64,000 nt of DNA from DASXAI01 sp963798445 (GCA_963798445.1 CAWCTH010000002.1:1054001-1118000); one strand, 5' to 3'. Counted from the first letter of the stretch, positions 44,038-52,938 are shown. Made by a program: numbers and translations. Notes: a model not told the origin generated them from the letters alone.

Positions 44038-44353
44038 CGACGGTGCGCTCGAGATCGAAATCGACCCGCAGGAGATCCGGGGCGACGATCCCGTACGGGA
44101 ACACCTCGAAATGAACCTGGACTTGCTCGCCATGCAGGCCGATCAACGAACCGACGACCTTGCCGAAGCTGGCCGGGTCGACCTCCAGGACTCCTCGTAC
44201 GAGGTCAATGGCGGGCTGACCGTACTTCCACCACCGTTTGATGGTGAACTCACTTTCGGCCACGGACAATGCCTTGGCCAGGTGCTCCCCTTTCGGGGCT
44301 TCGGCGTCGAAAAGGCGTTCCCACAGCTTGTCGGAACCTCGCTGCGTGGCCAT
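44027..44353 (-). CDS. Unknown 108-residue protein preceding the radical SAM gene
   Basis: I do not recognise this family. It is a 108-residue, Cys-free soluble protein with a helical first half (KLWERLFDAEAPKGEHLAKA; FTIKRWWKYGQPAIDLVRGV) and a second half that looks like strands (GEQVQVHFEVFPYGIVAP), ending DFDLERTVGRG. The start ATG 44353 has a clear ribosome site (ggggagg) about 10 bases upstream. Only 39 bases, filled by two hairpins, separate it from the radical SAM gene, so the pair is probably one operon. It could be the substrate, a leader-type recognition protein or a delivery subunit. It has no signal peptide and no obvious core peptide. Confidence 0.7.
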   Translation of the reverse strand: MATQRGSDKLWERLFDAEAPKGEHLAKALSVAESEFTIKRWWKYGQPAIDLVRGVLEVDPASFGKVVGSLIGLHGEQVQVHFEVFPYGIVAPDLLRVDFDLERTVGRG

Positions 44354-44693
44354 GTATGTCGGACCTCCCCTGCAGCATCTATGCGCGTCACAAGAGCGTA
44401 AACCTGCGCATTGGCGACCGCGAGGGGTCTTGGAACTGGAGTGCCGGTCCCCAGCGAGGCGAGGCGATCCATCAGGTCACTTACGCTGTCGTTGGCCGAG
44501 CCGCACCGTCCACCCGTTGCGCACCCGACGTTCCGTCTCACCAGCCACATCCTCACACCCAGACCCCGATGTGGTGGACGCTCGGTTGGTCACGGCCGTC
44601 CCAGATGGTGCCAGGCGCACCCTCGAGCAGCTCCCGGTGTTGTGGCCCCGCCGCCGAGTAGGTACCGCGGTGGCGACGACACCCTGAACCCCG
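44354..44693. other. Gap upstream of the radical SAM cassette
   Basis: These 340 bases hold the ribosome site and presumably the promoter of the 108-residue gene on the minus strand, next to the 3' end of the PNPOx-like gene. Short open stretches exist on both strands, but none has convincing homology or start context. Confidence 0.45.
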
Positions 44694-45218
44694 TCAGGAA
44701 CCCCGGTGGGACCTGAGCCATTGGGCCGTCGCCGCACCCATCTTGGCGCCGTCGTAGCCGATGCGCTGGACGGGCTCGACCTCGAGCACAACGCGCCGCG
44801 GCGAGTCGAGGAACGCCGCGAAGCTGTCGCGCCGGGCCGGCTCCGGACCGACCAGCGCGGCGGCGAGCTCGGGATAGAACCAGTCCTTGACGCCACGATC
44901 GTCGTGGACGGTGCACATCCCCTTCCACGTCACGGTCTTGTCGCGGGGCAGTGGCGAGCCGGTCGACGTCACAACCACGCACACCCGTGGATCCCTGCGC
45001 ACCGCGCTGATCCGGGCCCGCTGGCTCGACGCCGTCAACCAGAAGCGCCCCTTGCGCCAGATGTAGGACATGATCACGCCGACCGGCCAGCCGTCCTTGT
45101 TCGACCAGATGAACGTGCACTCGTTGTGAGCGAGCAGCAGCTGCTCCTCGATCGCTTCATCGAGTCCGTAGGTCGTGACGTCCTCGTAGTCGTGGGGGTC
45201 GTCATTGTCTGCAGTCAT
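44694..45218 (-). CDS. Pyridoxamine 5'-phosphate oxidase-like flavin/F420-binding protein
   Basis: A 174-residue split-barrel protein of the PNPOx-like family. DGWPVGVIMSYIWRKGRFWLTASSQRARISAVRRDPRVCVVV is the diagnostic strand-turn-strand block with the phosphate-binding Arg and Ser. WKGMCTVHDDRGVKDWFYPELAAALVG follows. In actinobacteria such proteins bind FMN, F420 or haem and act as reductases. The cofactor cannot be settled from the sequence. The gene is followed on the same strand by the 108-residue and radical SAM genes, but 340 bases away. Confidence 0.85.
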   Translation of the reverse strand: MTADNDDPHDYEDVTTYGLDEAIEEQLLLAHNECTFIWSNKDGWPVGVIMSYIWRKGRFWLTASSQRARISAVRRDPRVCVVVTSTGSPLPRDKTVTWKGMCTVHDDRGVKDWFYPELAAALVGPEPARRDSFAAFLDSPRRVVLEVEPVQRIGYDGAKMGAATAQWLRSHRGS

Positions 45219-45630
45219 CTCGGCCCTCTCCGGATCAACGTGCCTCCCATTTGATCCGATAGAAGTGACCGCCCGAGCAAATCCGCTCGTACGGCGAGGT
45301 CGTGTCGGGTGCGGTCCACGACCTCGAGGGCGACGGCACGATCCGGGTCGTGGCGACGGACGGCCGACGCGGCGTGTTCGACCCGCACGGGGTGTGGCTC
45401 TCCGGGGAGCTCAAGCAGGCCGATCGCTCCCCCGGAGCGACTACCAGGACCTCCTCGACGCCGACAGTCGACCGGAGAACGTGCCGGAACCTATCGTCCA
45501 GCTCGGCGAGCACGACACGGCGCCCTCGACCAGTTCATCGGCGGCAGGACTGCTCGGCCACTCCGGCCGCCGGTGATGTATCACCACCCGTGAATCGGAC
45601 TCCTTGAGGGAGCCACGAGAGAGGAGCACC
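45219..45630. other. Gap with a possible decayed small gene
   Basis: About 412 bases without a certain gene. The plus strand at roughly 45302-45430 reads VSGAVHDLEGDGTIRVVATD and then GVWLSGELKQADR, which looks protein-like, but the frame then loses sense and I cannot name a family. A good ribosome site (gagaggag) near the right end belongs to the gene at 45631. Confidence 0.35.
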
Positions 45631-46479
45631 ATGTCCGCCGACCTCCACCGACGCCTGCGCGACCTCGAGGCAGAGGTTGTGTCACTGCGCACTGCCCTCG
45701 ACGAATCGACACCTGCGCCGACGACATCCCGCCGAAACCTGCTGCGCGTTGCCGCCGCAGGCGCGGTCGGCGTCGTTGGCGGCGCGGCTGCCTTCACGCG
45801 CCCGGCCGCCGCCGCGACCGGCCAACCGGTCCTGCTCGGCCAAGCCAACACGGCCGACGCCGTCACGTCGATCGAGAACACCGGCCCGTTCCCGGACCTC
45901 GCGGGGCCCGGTCCCATCGCGCTCGAACTCCGTAGCCCGGGCGGTCATCTCCAGTTCGTCGGATCGCCGGGTGATGCGATCCTGGGCACCTACCCCGACG
46001 GCACCCTCGTCTACAACGGCACCCAGGGACTGCACCTGCAGACGAACGACGAGCGGGTGCGCGTCGGCCAGGCTGGGTTCGGCCCACTGTTCGTACTGTC
46101 GCAGCCCGTTCGGCTCTATGACAGCCGGACGCTCCACATCGGCGGCACGACCCGCAACGGCCCTATCAGCGGCGGCGAGAACCGTCCGATCTCGATCGAA
46201 GTCGACAACGACGATGAAGTGATCGAGCTTCCGGTCACGGGCGTCCGGGCCGCGATGATCAACCTGACGATCACCGAGACCGCCGGCAGCGGCTACCTCG
46301 CCGTCGGCAACCCGGGGCCCGACGGCACTCGCACCACGTCGAACATCAACTGGTCGACATCAGGGCAAACGCTCGCCAACCTCGCGGTCACGATGCTGTT
46401 CGAAAGCAACCTCACGATCTTCGCGGGCGGAGGCGGCAGCACGAACTTCATCGTCGACCTCATGGGGCTCATTGGATAG
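45631..46479 (+). CDS. Exported protein with Tat-type signal and surface-type C-terminal domain
   Basis: A 282-residue protein. It starts with a short predicted coiled coil (DLHRRLRDLEAEVVSLRTAL), followed by a Tat-like signal (SRRNLLRVAAAGAVGVVGGA, with AAA before the likely cleavage site). The C-terminal 120 residues (VRLYDSRTLHIGG, VRAAMINLTITETAGSGYLA, TTSNINWSTSGQTLANL, NFIVDLMGLIG) match the beta-rich repeat domain found in many actinobacterial secreted proteins. Function is unknown. ATG 45631 is preceded by gagaggagcacc. The big repeat surface protein follows 89 bases later on the same strand, suggesting a cell-surface locus. Confidence 0.75.
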   Translation: MSADLHRRLRDLEAEVVSLRTALDESTPAPTTSRRNLLRVAAAGAVGVVGGAAAFTRPAAAATGQPVLLGQANTADAVTSIENTGPFPDLAGPGPIALELRSPGGHLQFVGSPGDAILGTYPDGTLVYNGTQGLHLQTNDERVRVGQAGFGPLFVLSQPVRLYDSRTLHIGGTTRNGPISGGENRPISIEVDNDDEVIELPVTGVRAAMINLTITETAGSGYLAVGNPGPDGTRTTSNINWSTSGQTLANLAVTMLFESNLTIFAGGGGSTNFIVDLMGLIG

Positions 46480-46568
46480 CTCTTCGGGAGCGGCGGCGGC
46501 AGCTGCGTCGATCCTCCAATTCGGAGTGGTACGGTCCGCGAATCTGACCTGAGGGAAGCAGAGACTCC

Positions 46569-49500
46569 ATGCGGTCCGTGCGTACAACCTCGGCGGTCTC
46601 GCTGACGATGACCGTCCTCGCCTCACTCGTGGTGGTCTCCGGAGCGTGGATTCAGGCCGCGCCGCCCGCAGCCGCCGTGCCGGCCACGGTGCTCGTGAAC
46701 GAGCCGTTCACCGGCGCGACCCTCACCGATCCGCTCCTCGTGGGCGCGGGCGCCACCTGCCTCACGGGAGCGACCGCCAGCACAGCCTCCATGAACGCCT
46801 GCCCGACCGTGCAGACCGGACCGGTGCCGCCGCGGGGCACGACACCCGGCTACCTGCAGCTGACCGATGCCGCCAACAGCCAAGCGGGCGCCGTCTTCTA
46901 CAACCGGCCGATCCCAGCCACGTCAGGTGTCGAGGCGACCTTCGAGCTCTACCAGTACGGCGGCACGGGCGCCGACGGCATCACCTTCTTCCTCGTCGAC
47001 GGGGCCACGCAACTGACGGCCACCGGAGGACTGGGCGGCAGCCTCGGCTACGCGCAGCGCTTCGGCAACGAGCCCGGCATCCTCGGCGGATACGTCGGCA
47101 TCGGTTTCGATGTCTACGGCAACTACTACGACGACGGCGAGCAACGGGGAACGGGCTGCCCGCCGGGGCAGCAATCACCGTCGACGCAGAGCGGATCGAT
47201 CGCTCCGAACACGGTGGTGATCCGGGGCCCGGGTGCCGGGTTGTACGGCTACTGCTACCAGGCCAGCACCACCAGCGGCCCGAAACCGGACCGTCCGAAG
47301 TCGACGCTGCCCGGCAACCTGGCCGGCACCACGCTGGCCAACGCGAAGCGGACGGCGGACGTCGTCATCAGCCCCGCGCCCAACCCCACCATCACCGTCA
47401 AGATCGACTTCAACGACGGCAAGGGGTTCCGGACGGTGCTGGGGCCCATCCCGGCGCCCGCCGGCACGCCGCAGACCTACAAGTTCGGTTTCTCCGGATC
47501 GACCGGCGGGAGCACGGACGTCCACCTGCTGCGCAACGCGGTCGTGGGGACGGTCAAGGCGCTCGGTGTGCTGACCCTCGAGAAACAGGTCGATCGGAGC
47601 ACCACCCTGCCGCCCGTGCTCACCGCGGGCAGCAGCATCCCGTACCAGTTCGTAGTCACCAACGCCGGTGCCGTGACGCTGCACGGCGTGACGGTCAACG
47701 ACACCAAGCTCACCACCGGAGTGGTGTGCCCGGCGGTCACCGTCCCGCCCGCGCCCGCCGTCGGGAGCACGATCGTGTGCACCGGCTCGTACGTCGTCAG
47801 CGCGGCCGACGTGACCACCGGATCCGTCACGAACACCGCCACCGCGACGGGCCTCGACCCCGGCAACGTCGGCGTTACCTCACCGCCCGACACCGAGACC
47901 GTCGCGCTCACGTCGAGCCTCTCGCTGGCGAAGCAGGTGACCACTCCCGCCCCGTTCGTTCCCGGTGGGACGATCAACTACTCCTACACCGTGGTCAACA
48001 CCGGCGGGTCGACGATCTCCAACATCGCCGTCCAGGACAACCGCATCGCCCAGGTCGCGTGTCCGGTCACCGTCGTCGCCCCGGGGGCGACCGTGGTCTG
48101 CACCGGCGCCTACGTGCTCGCCCAAGCCGACATGGCACCGAACGGCACGGTCACCAACACCGCATCGGCGTCCGGCAGCTCGCCCATCGGGCAGAAGGTG
48201 GCCTCCAACCAGGCCCAGGCGTCGGTGGCCGTCGGCGTCGACCTCGAGGTGACCAAGACGGTGGACAACGCCGCGCCCGCGGTCGGCGACGAGATCACCT
48301 ACACCATCGCCTTGATCAACCACGGCCCGGCGGCGGCCACCAACATCGTGGTGTCGGCACCGCTCCCGCAGGGCGTCAGTGCCGCGTCGCCTCCGGCCCC
48401 GTCCTTGGGCACGTTCGATCCCGCCACCGGTCGATGGTCGGTACCCTCGCTCGCCGTCGGGGCGACGGTGAAACTCGTCGAGACCGACCGGGTCGACACG
48501 GGCTCGGTCATCGTGAACAGCGCCACCATCGTCACGCGCGCCCAGCCCGAGATCAATCCGTCGAACGACTCCGCCTCCCAAACGGTGAACCCCGTCACCC
48601 CCATCACCGACATCGCCGTCGTGAAGGACATCGCCCCCGCGACGGTGCGCGTGGGTCAGAACGCCGTCGCCACCGTGACAGCGAGCAACGAGGGGCCGTT
48701 CGCGGCCACCGACGTCAGCGTGCGCGACCCGATGCCCAACGGCATCGCCTTCGTGAGCGCGTCGGGAGACGGCTCGTACGATCCGGCCACGGGCGTGTGG
48801 ACGATCGGTGACCTCGCCGTCGGGGCCAGCGCCACCATGACCGTCACGGTCGCGGCCACGTCGCCCGGGTTCGTCATCAACACCGCCTCGCTCTCGTCGG
48901 TCACGCCCCCCGACACGAACTCGGCGAACGACGTGGCGACCGCCAGCCTCGACGTCACGCCCCCTCTGGCCGACCTGTCCGTCGGCAAGATCGCCCGCCC
49001 GGACGACAGTGCCACGGTGGGCGACTCGGTCAGCTTCGTGGTCACGGCCGGCAACAACGGGCCCGACCCGGCAGCAGGCGTCACCGTCACCGACGTGTTC
49101 CCGACCGGGCTGGCCATAACCGAAGCTACGGCCGAGCGGGGGGCGTACGACCCCGCTACCGGGATCTGGACGATCGGAGCGCTCGCCTCCGGAGAGACCG
49201 TTCGCCTCCAACTCGTCTCGGCTGCAACGACCGCCGGCTACATGTCGAACGCAGTCAGCATCACCGACCCGGCAGTCAGCGATCCCGACGGCTCGAACAA
49301 CAGCGCCGAGGCCGGTGTCCGGGTCGATCCGCTTCCGCCTCCACCCGTCGACATCGGCGTCGCCAAGACGGCCGTCGTCGCCGCTCCTGACGCAGACGGC
49401 GCTGCCGCGAAGGGCGGCACGGTGACCTTCACGATCGTCGCCGTCAACACCGGGCCGAGCCCGGCGACGGGCGTGATCTTCACCGACCAGCTACCTGACG

Positions 49501-51020
49501 GGCTCGACTTCGTCAGCGCCACGCCCGCAGCGCAGTACGACGCCACCACGGGCGCGTGGACCGTCGGCGCCCTCGCCGTCAACGCGCCCATGACGCTCAC
49601 CGTCGTCGCCAAGGTCTCGGGTCCGCCCGGGACGTACGTGAACGCCATCACCCTCACGGCGGTGGACCAGACCGACACCAACGATCAGAACAACAGCGCC
49701 AGCGCGTCGGTACAGGTCGCCGCCATCGCCGACCTCGCGGTCACGAAAACGGTGACGCCCACGACGGCGCGCCTCGGTGACGTCGTCACCTATACCGTCA
49801 CCATCACGAACAACGGTCCGAACGACGACACCGGCATCCAGCTGTTCGAGACGAGCAAGGAGGACGCCACCTTCGTCAGCGTCGACCTGAGCCAAGGCAC
49901 GTTCGACACCGCCACCCGAGTGTGGCAGGTCGGGTCGCTGGCCGCAGGCGCCAACGCCTCCATCAACGTGGGCGTCCTCGTCACTCGCCCGGCGCTCGTC
50001 GTGAACCGCACCGTGGTGTCGAGCGCTGACCTCCCGGACCCCGACCTGACCAACAACGAGGCGTCGGCCACGCTGCTGGTGCCCGGCGCGGATCTCGCCG
50101 TGACCAAGACAGTTGACGACGCGAGCCCGCTGGAGGGCGCCAACGTCACCTACACGATCAGCGTGCACAACCTCGGTCCGGACAGCGCCGTCGGCGTGAC
50201 CGTGGCCGATCAGGTGCCGGCGCCGTTCACGTTCGTGAGCGCAACACCGTCCGCCGGCACGTACGACGCAACGACCGGGTCCTGGGCCCTCGACCGGCTC
50301 GACCCCCTCGACACCGCCACGATGACCGTGACGGCGACGACCCACGGCACGGCCACGACCACGAACACCGCGACCGCCAGCGCGCTCGATCCGCCTGATC
50401 AGGACCCGAGCAACAACTCGTCGTCGGTTGCGGTCACGCCGCGGTCGCCGCTGACGCCGCCGGTGCCGCCCGAACCGGCCGACCTGCGCCTCGTGAAGAC
50501 GGTCGATGACAGCGCAACGGTGGTGGGCGCCATCATCGCCTTCACGCTCGTCGCCACCAACACCGGGCCTGGGACCGCCAGCGCCGTTCGCATCGTCGAC
50601 ACGCTGCCCGCCGGCCTCGAGCCGGTGACCGCCACCGCCGGGTGCGTGGTCGGCGGTCAGGTCGTCACCTGCGCCGCCGGTGACCTTCCCGCCGGGCGGT
50701 CGAGCACCGTCACCGTGACCGCCCGGGTCGCGGCCGCTGGGACCTTCACCAATCAAGCGACCGTCGAGTCGGCCGTCACCGACCCGGTCTCGGCCGACAA
50801 CACCGCCGTCGCTACCGTTGTGGCCGACGAGGCCATCTTGCCCCTACGGGCGCGGCGCGTGACGGTCTCTTGGCGATGGCGCTCGCCCTGCTCGGTCTCG
50901 GCGGTGGGCTGGTCGGGTTTGGTCGCCGCACCCGACGCGTACGCTGAGCCCTCGAGGTCACGCACGACCGTCCCGAACGTGAGCAACGATCGCCAGCTCC
51001 TGGCGGCGACTGCTCGGTGA
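46569..51020 (+). CDS. Large DUF11-repeat surface protein with out-of-frame LPxTG sorting signal
   Basis: A 1,483-residue exported protein. It has a signal peptide (VSLTMTVLASLVVVSGAW), then a legume-lectin-like domain (about 35-330; GADGITFFLVDG, GGYVGIGFDVYGNYYDD). About nine beta repeats of 105-130 residues follow: two of the DUF7507 type (from LTLEKQVDRS and LSLAKQVTTP) and seven of DUF11 type (each starting like ADLAVTKTVD and ending in an SNN/TNN block). The true end appears to be at 50947, not 51020: at 50841-50844 a run of four Cs puts the downstream frame one base off. In that other frame the sequence reads TG after LP, a hydrophobic helix (LLAMALALLGLGGGLVGF) and RRTRR before TGA. 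Five Cs would give LPPTG, a sortase signal. As sequenced, the anchor is lost. Confidence 0.85.
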   Translation: MRSVRTTSAVSLTMTVLASLVVVSGAWIQAAPPAAAVPATVLVNEPFTGATLTDPLLVGAGATCLTGATASTASMNACPTVQTGPVPPRGTTPGYLQLTDAANSQAGAVFYNRPIPATSGVEATFELYQYGGTGADGITFFLVDGATQLTATGGLGGSLGYAQRFGNEPGILGGYVGIGFDVYGNYYDDGEQRGTGCPPGQQSPSTQSGSIAPNTVVIRGPGAGLYGYCYQASTTSGPKPDRPKSTLPGNLAGTTLANAKRTADVVISPAPNPTITVKIDFNDGKGFRTVLGPIPAPAGTPQTYKFGFSGSTGGSTDVHLLRNAVVGTVKALGVLTLEKQVDRSTTLPPVLTAGSSIPYQFVVTNAGAVTLHGVTVNDTKLTTGVVCPAVTVPPAPAVGSTIVCTGSYVVSAADVTTGSVTNTATATGLDPGNVGVTSPPDTETVALTSSLSLAKQVTTPAPFVPGGTINYSYTVVNTGGSTISNIAVQDNRIAQVACPVTVVAPGATVVCTGAYVLAQADMAPNGTVTNTASASGSSPIGQKVASNQAQASVAVGVDLEVTKTVDNAAPAVGDEITYTIALINHGPAAATNIVVSAPLPQGVSAASPPAPSLGTFDPATGRWSVPSLAVGATVKLVETDRVDTGSVIVNSATIVTRAQPEINPSNDSASQTVNPVTPITDIAVVKDIAPATVRVGQNAVATVTASNEGPFAATDVSVRDPMPNGIAFVSASGDGSYDPATGVWTIGDLAVGASATMTVTVAATSPGFVINTASLSSVTPPDTNSANDVATASLDVTPPLADLSVGKIARPDDSATVGDSVSFVVTAGNNGPDPAAGVTVTDVFPTGLAITEATAERGAYDPATGIWTIGALASGETVRLQLVSAATTAGYMSNAVSITDPAVSDPDGSNNSAEAGVRVDPLPPPPVDIGVAKTAVVAAPDADGAAAKGGTVTFTIVAVNTGPSPATGVIFTDQLPDGLDFVSATPAAQYDATTGAWTVGALAVNAPMTLTVVAKVSGPPGTYVNAITLTAVDQTDTNDQNNSASASVQVAAIADLAVTKTVTPTTARLGDVVTYTVTITNNGPNDDTGIQLFETSKEDATFVSVDLSQGTFDTATRVWQVGSLAAGANASINVGVLVTRPALVVNRTVVSSADLPDPDLTNNEASATLLVPGADLAVTKTVDDASPLEGANVTYTISVHNLGPDSAVGVTVADQVPAPFTFVSATPSAGTYDATTGSWALDRLDPLDTATMTVTATTHGTATTTNTATASALDPPDQDPSNNSSSVAVTPRSPLTPPVPPEPADLRLVKTVDDSATVVGAIIAFTLVATNTGPGTASAVRIVDTLPAGLEPVTATAGCVVGGQVVTCAAGDLPAGRSSTVTVTARVAAAGTFTNQATVESAVTDPVSADNTAVATVVADEAILPLRARRVTVSWRWRSPCSVSAVGWSGLVAAPDAYAEPSRSRTTVPNVSNDRQLLAATAR

Positions 51021-51144
51021 CCGACCACCTCGAGGTGCCGCCCGACTGGCGCTGACCATCGAACGGCAGACGAGGGCGACGGGAACGCAGGCCGGTTCCC
51101 TGGAGGGGTGCCTGCGGGCGCGCACCCGCTACCGTCCACCGGCG

Positions 51145-52476
51145 GTGCCGCCCTCCGACCAGTCCGTTGCGCCGAGCGGACGGGAACTACTCAAGGATCG
51201 GTGCGTCAGCACCTTTCTGGTCGCCGCCGTCGCCCAGACGGTCGCCACCATGATGCAGGAAGCGGCGCTCGGGGAGCAGATCTTCCACATCACGAACAGC
51301 ACGCTGGCCCTCGGCCTCCTCGGTCTGTTCGAGTTCCTTCCGGCGCTCGTCCTGTTGCCGCTGACCGGCTCCGCCGCCGATCGGTTCGACCGGCGCCGCG
51401 TCGCTGCCATCGCCATGACGGCCGAGGTCCTGACGTCCCTGCTGTATTTCGGCTATGCCCTCACGGGGCCCACGTCGGCGATACCGATCTTCGGCATCGC
51501 GCTGCTGTTCGGTACGGCACGGGCCTTTGCGGCGCCGGCGTTCCGCTCCTTGCCGCCGCTCATCGCCCCCGACTTGGGGCTGCCGCGGCTCATCGCCTTC
51601 TACTCCGGAACCTGGCAGATCGGTCTCATCGTCGGGCCGGCGCTCAGCGGCTTTCTCTATGCCGTCGACCCGACCGTGCCCTATGCCGCCGCTGCCGCCA
51701 CGTTCGGTGTTGCCGCCGTCATCGCCGCAACCCTGACGGTCCGGCGGCCCCAGCTGCGCACCCCGGCGTCGGAGCGTCCCTCGTTCGCTCATGCCATGGA
51801 GGGCCTGCGGTTCATCCGGCGCCGCCAAGTTCTCCTGGGGGCCATCACGCTGGACATGTTCGCCGTGCTGTTCGGTGGCGCGGTGGCACTGCTGCCGGCC
51901 ATCGCCGAGGACCGCCTGGGCGTCTCCAGCATCGGCTACGGCTGGCTGCGCGCCGCGCCCGGCATCGGTGCCCTGGCCGTCACCGCGCTCCTAGCCATAC
52001 GGCCCGTGCGCCGGCGGGTGGGCACGACACTGTTTATCGCGGTGGCCGTGTTCGGTCTCGCTACGGTCGTACTCGGGCTGACGCACAACTATGTGGTGGC
52101 CTTCGTGGCGCTGCTGATCCTCGCCGGCGCCGACGCCGTCAGCGTGTTCATCCGGGCGACGATCGTCCCGCTGGCCACCCCCGACGAGATGCGCGGTCGG
52201 GTCATGGCCGTCGAGAACGTCTTCATCGGGGCGTCGAACGAGCTCGGTGCCTTCGAGTCCGGGGTCGCCGGGGCCTTCCTCGGTGTCGGTCCGGCCGTCT
52301 GGCTCGGCGGCCTCCTCACCGTCGGCGTTGTCGGTGCGGCGTCAGCCATCTTCCCGGATCTCCGCGACATCGATCGCTTCGAGGACCTGGAGGGCGGGTT
52401 GCCGGTCGTTCCGCACGGGCCCCTGCTCGACGTGGGTGATTCGTGGCCGACCGAGACGAGCGAAGCCGGCGGATAG
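51145..52476 (+). CDS. Major facilitator superfamily transporter
   Basis: A 443-residue MFS protein with about twelve predicted membrane segments (for example LGLLGLFEFLPALVLLPLTG, PIFGIALLFGTARAFAAPAF, ALLPAIAEDR, VVAFVALLILAGADAVSV). The cytoplasmic loop GSAADRFDRRRVAAIA is the conserved motif between helices 2 and 3. It resembles the EntS/MFS_3 group of drug or siderophore exporters. The substrate is not known; no siderophore or drug gene lies near. It starts with GTG 51145. The stop is followed by a dispersed hairpin element. Confidence 0.87.
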   Translation: MPPSDQSVAPSGRELLKDRCVSTFLVAAVAQTVATMMQEAALGEQIFHITNSTLALGLLGLFEFLPALVLLPLTGSAADRFDRRRVAAIAMTAEVLTSLLYFGYALTGPTSAIPIFGIALLFGTARAFAAPAFRSLPPLIAPDLGLPRLIAFYSGTWQIGLIVGPALSGFLYAVDPTVPYAAAAATFGVAAVIAATLTVRRPQLRTPASERPSFAHAMEGLRFIRRRQVLLGAITLDMFAVLFGGAVALLPAIAEDRLGVSSIGYGWLRAAPGIGALAVTALLAIRPVRRRVGTTLFIAVAVFGLATVVLGLTHNYVVAFVALLILAGADAVSVFIRATIVPLATPDEMRGRVMAVENVFIGASNELGAFESGVAGAFLGVGPAVWLGGLLTVGVVGAASAIFPDLRDIDRFEDLEGGLPVVPHGPLLDVGDSWPTETSEAGG

Positions 52477-52830
52477 ACGTCGTCGGCCCCGACGCCGTAG
52501 GACGATCTACGACCCGTCGGCAACGCGCCGGACAACCCCACCATCCTGCTGATGGGCGCTGCCGGTGGCGGCGTCTTCGCGTGGCGAGATCTCCTCGATC
52601 CAACCCACGCGGAGTGAGCGTTTCGGGGGACGTTCTCGGTGCAAAGCAGTTTCTCGGTGCAAGACTGCCGCGAAATCGATGCCCTTCCGCAACGAGAAGC
52701 GGCCCGCGCGCTGTCGTCGCCGACCACGCGCCGTGACCATGTCCGGCCTGACCGATCCGGTCGATCACCCGCGCCGAAAGATGTCCGGTCGACGATCCGG
52801 AGCGTGCCGGCGGTACGCAAGACTGCCGGT
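52477..52830. other. Intergenic region carrying a structured repeat
   Basis: No gene is seen in these 354 bases. They contain copy C of the dispersed hairpin element (52633-52698) and end at a remnant of a DUF1801 gene. Similarity to the flank of copy A continues to about 52745. Confidence 0.5.
52633..52698. repeat. Dispersed hairpin element, copy C
   Basis: Direct copies of ttctcggtgc start at 52633 and 52651 (18 bases apart, as in copy A). The second faces gcaacgagaa (52689-52698) over a loop of exactly 28 bases, with 9 of 10 positions pairing. The loop again has tgccgcg at positions 6-12. It lies after the MFS gene. The other copies are at 21992 and 33327. Confidence 0.75.
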
Positions 52831-52938
52831 GTGTCTGAACACGAAGTCGATGCGTACCTCGCGGCCCTCGACCAGCCCGAGCGCCGCGACGCTCGAGCGG
52901 CTCCGCACCACGATCCTGGAGATCGTGCCGGAACGACC
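52831..52938 (+). pseudogene. N-terminal remnant of a DUF1801 gene
   Basis: From GTG 52831 one frame reads VSEHEVDAYLAALDQPERRD and another immediately continues ATLERLRTTILEIVPERP. Together they give the first 37 residues of a DUF1801 protein (the same family as the gene at 7752), with a one-base shift between the halves. The gene is cut off where the ester cyclase gene begins at 52939. The rest of the domain is missing, so this is a 3'-deleted fragment. Confidence 0.65.

Noticed and set aside
44027..44353. The 108-residue protein called outright as a peptide precursor (RiPP)
   Set aside because: It has no Cys-rich or repeat core, no leader-cleavage motif and no peptidase or transporter beside it. 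Only the gene order and hairpins hint at such a role.
45302..45430. A small protein-like stretch on the plus strand as a gene
   Set aside because: It has no usable start context, loses its frame within about 40 residues and matches no family I can name.
50838..50850. Programmed -1 ribosomal frameshifting to reach the LPPTG tail
   Set aside because: The local sequence ttgccccta does not form a standard slippery heptamer in the right frame, and no convincing downstream structure is seen. A base loss in the C run is simpler.
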